Below, piece by piece: positions 15,121-17,526 of a stretch of 17,526 nucleotides of DNA. Positions within the stretch are counted from its first letter, which is position 1. Each line of letters starts with the position of its first letter. The translations under genes and the position numbers were made by a program. Origin of the DNA: Methyloceanibacter sp. (GTDB taxonomy: Bacteria; Pseudomonadota; Alphaproteobacteria; Rhizobiales; Methyloligellaceae); NCBI GenBank assembly GCA_025449615.1, contig JANWJA010000018.1:1-17526 (forward strand). The letters are read 5' to 3'. The notes under the pieces are model-generated. The model had not been told where the DNA came from, ran no database searches, and was given only the letters and a program-made list of their open reading frames with translations.

Positions 15121-16206
15121 TCATCGCCGCGGTGAAGTACTGAGCCCGGCATCGGCGTTGCGGGACAAGCTTTTTCCGCCGGCCAGCATGCGGTAGACGC
15201 CGTCTTCGGCATCCTGCTTCTGGTCCATTGCTTGCTTGACCCTCTTGATCAGGGCTTCCGCCAGGCCCACGCGAAAATGGTTTTCATCGAAGAAATTCTC
15301 GTCGTTCCGGGTCCAGGCAGAATCGATCCGGAAATCAATCATCGTGCCATGTCGTTTATCGACCAGCGCCGCGATCTCTCGCTTGCACCGCTCGATATCG
15401 CTGCGGTCCTTGTTGAGGAGCGCGGTGAAGTGTGAGGGCATTACCACCAAGATGACATCCGCCTGAGCCGGCAACGCCGTCAGCGCTCTATCGAGCGACA
15501 CGAGATCGGGATGGTCGTGCTTTCCTTCCGTGTCCGCGGCTTCGTCCGCGTCGTCCAATCCGTGAGCCGCCGCGTCCTTCTTGTGCTTCTTGTAGAGATT
15601 CTTCCTCGCAGTGCTCAAACTCCATCTCGAGTCGACCAGGCTGTTGCTGTAGCCCGTGGCAGGGATCAACGGAGCGCGCCATCCTGCGGCGATCTTGAAC
15701 TGACGCACCGAGTAGCCAACCATCTTGAGGTTCAACAAGCCCTGAAAGTCGTTGACGCGACTCTCGTCGTACAGCCAGTCCGGAAACAGCACTTTCGGAT
15801 TATATTGCGCGTAGGGTTCGGTCTTGCACCAGCGCCGCGCGTCGACGCCAATAATGATCCGCTTCGCTTGCGGGGCGTTGCGTCCGATCAACTGCATCAT
15901 CTTGGTCAATTCGTAGGGAGTGCCGCCGTGAATGGCGACGGTAGCGAAGCGTCCGCCCAAGGCTGAGTTCGCCCTAGCCGGATCGACGTGATGAATGGTC
16001 GAGGTGCCGACCAGAAAAGAATCGAAATCGCCGCTGGCGATGATTTGCGGCGCGACGAACCGCCTGTCGGAGACGGCGTAGCCAGGCTTCGATATAACAC
16101 CGATCGGAGAGACGCCGAGAGGATCGACGAGAAGGATGAGAAGCAGGCAGCCGGCAAGCCCCGTGAGGGCGGTGAGGCCGAAAGCCCAAAGGAAGCGGCT
16201 CCACAT
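15121..16206 (-). CDS. Membrane-anchored SGNH-like protein paired with an MBOAT acyltransferase
   Basis: The 361-residue product has one N-terminal membrane segment (about 7-27) and then a periplasmic domain. That domain has a GDSL/SGNH-like nucleophile motif FLVGTSTIHHVDP (Ser69), and DENFFDENHFRVGLAEAL near the end, with Asp307 and His310 as the likely DxxH pair. This is the pattern of AlgJ/AlgX/DltD-type partners that receive an acyl group handled by an MBOAT protein and place it on an extracellular glycan. The MBOAT gene is just upstream, with 12 bases between them, and GAGGAGA precedes ATG 16206. Residues 200-235 form a Lys/His/Asp-rich insert that looks like a linker. The glycan substrate is unknown. 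Confidence 0.8.
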   Translation of the reverse strand: MWSRFLWAFGLTALTGLAGCLLLILLVDPLGVSPIGVISKPGYAVSDRRFVAPQIIASGDFDSFLVGTSTIHHVDPARANSALGGRFATVAIHGGTPYELTKMMQLIGRNAPQAKRIIIGVDARRWCKTEPYAQYNPKVLFPDWLYDESRVNDFQGLLNLKMVGYSVRQFKIAAGWRAPLIPATGYSNSLVDSRWSLSTARKNLYKKHKKDAAAHGLDDADEAADTEGKHDHPDLVSLDRALTALPAQADVILVVMPSHFTALLNKDRSDIERCKREIAALVDKRHGTMIDFRIDSAWTRNDENFFDENHFRVGLAEALIKRVKQAMDQKQDAEDGVYRMLAGGKSLSRNADAGLSTSPRR

Positions 16207-16218
16207 GATCGTTTCTCC

Positions 16219-17526
16219 TCAGAACTGGAAATAGATGAAATTCTGCGGCTGGCCCATGCCGACCAGCAGGATGACGAGCACGGCCGTGGCGGCGAGGCCT
16301 GCGCCATAGATCGGTCGCGGTTGCAAATTCTCTTCAACGAAGTCCTTGGTGCTGGGCCCAACGAGCGACACCAGCGCCGCAGCTGCGAGCACGAGCGGCC
16401 AGCGCGTGTCGCCAGCGATACCTCCCGACCCGATCATCCCGGCCAGCATCTGGCCTGCGCTCGCAAAATCGTCGGCGCGGAACACCACCCATCCCACGAT
16501 CACGAACACCATGGTCACGGCCCAGCCGACCGGGGCAGAAAGCTCGCGCCCATTTCGCTGCCAAACATGACAGACGATCAGCGCCACGCCGTGCATCAGG
16601 CCCCAGGCGATGAAGGTGAAGCCCGCGCCATGCCAAAGCCCGCACAGACCCATGGTAATCAGCGTGGCCTTGATATAGACCGCGGTGCCGTTCCGGCTGC
16701 CGCCGAGCGGAATATAGAGATAGTCGCGAAGCCAGCGCGACAGCGTCATATGCCAGCGTCGCCAGAACTCTCTGATGTCCGTCGCTCGATACGGCACGTT
16801 GAAATTATCGGGGAAGCGCAGGCCGAGCATCAGCCCGAGCCCGATCGCCATTTCTGAATAGGCGGAGAAATCGAGGAACAGCTGAAACGTGAAGCCGAGC
16901 GCACCGAGCCAAGCGTCGGTGAGCGCGGGAATCCGATGGATGTTGAAGATCGGATCGATGATCCTCGCCAGCGGATCCGCAATCAAAACTTTCTTGGCGC
17001 ATCCGACGACGAAGAAGGCGATGCCCCAGCCGAAACGCTGCGCAAGTCCTGGCCTCAAGGGAGACTCATCGAATTGCGGGATGATCTCGTTGTGACGGAT
17101 GATCGGCCCCGCGATCAGATGGGGGAAGAGGAAAATGAACAGGCAGAATTTGCGCAAGCCGTAATGGCCGCCAGTACCGCGCTTCAGATCGACGAGATAG
17201 GAGACGAGCTCGAACGTGTAGAAGCTGATGCCGATCGGCAGCACGATATTCCATCCGGGCTCCGGCAGCCCGACGAAGGAAACCGCGGCGCCGGCGACGA
17301 ACAACGCATATTTGAAGAAGCCGAGCACCGCGAGATTGGCGGCCACACCAATCCAGATCCAAAACGGCGAAGGCTTGCGCAAGAAAGCTTCGGCGATCAT
17401 CCACGTGAAGATTGTCTGCCCGACCAGGAGCGGAATGAATCTCGGATCCCACCATCCGTAGAAGATGAGCGAGGCAAGAATCAGCGCGTATTCGCGGCCT
17501 GTTGGCCGGTTGGCGAGCGCGTAGAA
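16219..17526 (-). CDS. MBOAT family membrane O-acyltransferase, AlgI-like (5' partial)
   Basis: This multi-pass membrane acyltransferase is thought to move acetyl groups across the membrane for polysaccharide O-acetylation. The gene enters from the right edge, so the visible 435 residues lack only the extreme N-terminus. They begin FYALANRPTGREY and include LIFYGWWDPRFIPLL. Hallmarks include LPIGISFYTFELVSYLVD, FPHLIAGPI, EFWRRWHMTLSRWLRDYLYIPLGG, and the catalytic His in GLWHGAGFTFIAWG (codon 16630-16632). The C-terminus is GQPQNFIYFQF. An internal ATG at 17400 is not the start, since the upstream codons continue the family sequence. It is followed 12 bases later by the SGNH partner. No polymer-synthesis genes are visible. 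Confidence 0.94.
   Translation of the reverse strand, partial: FYALANRPTGREYALILASLIFYGWWDPRFIPLLVGQTIFTWMIAEAFLRKPSPFWIWIGVAANLAVLGFFKYALFVAGAAVSFVGLPEPGWNIVLPIGISFYTFELVSYLVDLKRGTGGHYGLRKFCLFIFLFPHLIAGPIIRHNEIIPQFDESPLRPGLAQRFGWGIAFFVVGCAKKVLIADPLARIIDPIFNIHRIPALTDAWLGALGFTFQLFLDFSAYSEMAIGLGLMLGLRFPDNFNVPYRATDIREFWRRWHMTLSRWLRDYLYIPLGGSRNGTAVYIKATLITMGLCGLWHGAGFTFIAWGLMHGVALIVCHVWQRNGRELSAPVGWAVTMVFVIVGWVVFRADDFASAGQMLAGMIGSGGIAGDTRWPLVLAAAALVSLVGPSTKDFVEENLQPRPIYGAGLAATAVLVILLVGMGQPQNFIYFQF

Noticed and set aside
15988..16857. Open frame of 289 codons on the plus strand
   Set aside because: It is antisense to the SGNH and MBOAT genes. The product is highly charged and low in complexity, with no recognisable family.
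1..17526. CRISPR array, prophage, insertion sequence, toxin-antitoxin or defence island
   Set aside because: No regularly spaced direct repeats, transposase or integrase motifs, or defence-family domains are seen. Gene content is conserved housekeeping and regulatory functions plus an acylation pair.

Overview
The window is a gene-dense, GC-rich piece of an alphaproteobacterial chromosome. It most likely comes from the Hyphomicrobiales (Rhizobiales). This rests on gene order: a chvI-chvG-hprK-manX-ptsH block on one strand, followed by ahcY, a DivL-type tyrosine pseudo-histidine kinase and tsaE, with a PEP carboxykinase gene diverging on the other side of chvI. Candidate CtrA and CcrM sites fit the same clade. 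I cannot name the genus.

Layout. Positions 1-4296 (minus strand) hold ahcY, then divL, then tsaE. The divL and tsaE genes overlap by 4 bases, and tsaE runs off the left edge. The ahcY-divL gap has a perfect CtrA box and five GANTC sites within 82 bases. Positions 4297-4830 are a long intergenic stretch whose right part is strikingly A+T-rich and has several inverted repeats. A small CsbD-like gene (4831-5070, plus) follows, with a textbook intrinsic terminator at 5247-5276. Positions 5498-9458 (minus) hold chvI, chvG, hprK, manX (EIIA-Man) and ptsH (HPr). This couples the acid/envelope-sensing ChvG-ChvI system to a regulatory, non-transporting PTS branch. A 104-base pair of inverted REP-like arms lies between manX and ptsH. 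Diverging from chvI are a HugZ-family gene, a GTP-type PEP carboxykinase with its own terminator, and a pair encoding a gamma-glutamyltransferase-like protein and a class I glutamine amidotransferase. The right end (minus) holds a secreted protein of unknown function and an SGNH/MBOAT pair typical of extracellular polysaccharide O-acylation. The MBOAT gene runs off the right edge.

How the genes relate. ChvG/ChvI, HprK, HPr and EIIA-Man form a known regulatory neighbourhood linking envelope state and carbon status. PEP carboxykinase makes PEP, the phosphate donor for PTS chains. AhcY removes S-adenosylhomocysteine, the product and inhibitor of methyltransferases such as the cell-cycle DNA methylase CcrM, whose candidate sites precede divL. 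DivL is a CtrA-pathway regulator, so a CtrA box upstream of it would close a feedback loop.

I found no wholly new multi-gene system, CRISPR array, insertion sequence, tRNA or rRNA. The observations most worth checking are the CtrA/CcrM-type divL promoter, the GTP-type PEP carboxykinase at the chvI-adjacent site, the gamma-glutamyltransferase homologue lacking the substrate-binding arginine, the REP doublet inside the PTS operon, and the A+T-rich stretch before the CsbD-like gene.
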